DNA of 6,116 bases from a bacterium (GTDB lineage: Bacteria; Krumholzibacteriota; Krumholzibacteriia; JACNKJ01): positions 1 to 6,116 of the forward strand of contig JACNKJ010000297.1 of assembly GCA_014382085.1 (NCBI GenBank), written 5' to 3'. Each line of letters starts with the position of its first letter. Position 1 is the first letter of the stretch. A program made the translations under genes and the position numbers. The notes below the pieces were generated by a model. The model did no database searches. It was not told where the DNA came from and worked only from the letters and a program-made list of their open reading frames with translations. Shown in pieces: positions 5,953 through 6,116 of the stretch.

Positions 5953-6116
5953 GCGAAGACCTTGATGATTTCGCTGATGCGGGCCAGATGATGATCATCG
6001 TGCTCGGCCATGAAGTAGAGCATGTCGCAGGCACGCATGGGCGTTTTCAATCGGGGATGGAGCGCAGTCTGTCTGAATCGTTCGTGTGGCCAGGACACAA
6101 GGCGCTCCACGAATCC
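5949..6116 (-). CDS. DinB_2-like metalloprotein, C-terminal 55 residues (5' end beyond window)
   Basis: Reading the minus strand from 6116 to the TGA at 5951-5949 gives an uninterrupted 55-residue tail. It contains the strong DinB_2 pattern HPRL (fragment residues 20-23) followed by a final helix with AEHDDHHLARI (37-47). H39-x3-H43 matches the two C-terminal metal-ligand histidines of the superfamily, and they occupy the same place as H126-x3-H130 in the complete DinB-type protein at 2908-3360. The rest of the four-helix bundle, including the helix-2 histidine, lies outside the window. The two DinB genes are different enough in sequence to be distant relatives rather than a recent copy. The TGA overlaps the start of the envelope-protein gene as ATGA, so this gene belongs to the same operon. 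The probable role is a cytoplasmic metal-dependent small-molecule or thiol-transfer enzyme, by family only. Confidence 0.85.
   Translation of the reverse strand, partial: GFVERLVSWPHERFRQTALHPRLKTPMRACDMLYFMAEHDDHHLARISEIIKVFA

Overview
The window looks like bacterial chromosome from a member of the FCB superphylum, probably one of its uncultured or less-studied lineages outside classical Bacteroidetes (inference). The main pointer is the left-hand gene. It ends in the 'NYPNPFNPKT...GxYxxxLxxG...KMxLxK' module, which is the type IX secretion (Por) C-terminal sorting signal / FlgD-Ig-like domain that is abundant in those phyla. By hand count GC content is about 50-60%, Shine-Dalgarno sites are strong, and genes are packed with 1-4 nt overlaps. 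No tRNA, rRNA, CRISPR array or insertion sequence is visible.

Layout: bases 1-1584 (+) hold the 3' part of a large secreted protein. It has about four tandem repeats of roughly 105-110 residues followed by the sorting domain. It ends in a good intrinsic terminator at 1604-1634. Everything from there to the right edge is a convergent minus-strand gene train. In transcription order (right to left) it encodes: a DinB-type metalloprotein, of which only the C-terminus is in the window (6116-5949); a small protein with a signal peptide, beta-rich body and C-terminal membrane helix (5952-5356); an NfsA/FRP-type nitroreductase (5306-4509); a second, divergent copy of the small envelope protein (4512-3886); a RimJ/RimL-type GNAT acetyltransferase (3878-3360); a complete DinB-type protein (3360-2908); a second GNAT (2911-2408); and a degenerate receiver domain fused to DUF3052 (2406-1633).

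Adjacent genes in this train overlap as ATGA or TGATG, or are separated by 1-7 nt. The one exception is a 49-nt gap before the nitroreductase gene. This makes one translationally coupled operon likely. Its content (two DinB-fold proteins, two GNATs, a flavin nitroreductase) resembles small-molecule modification or detoxification enzymes, but no substrate can be read from the sequence. The points most worth a second look are the pair of envelope-protein paralogues, each overlapping the 3' end of an enzyme gene, and the pseudo-receiver-DUF3052 fusion. There is no gene-free stretch longer than 50 bases.
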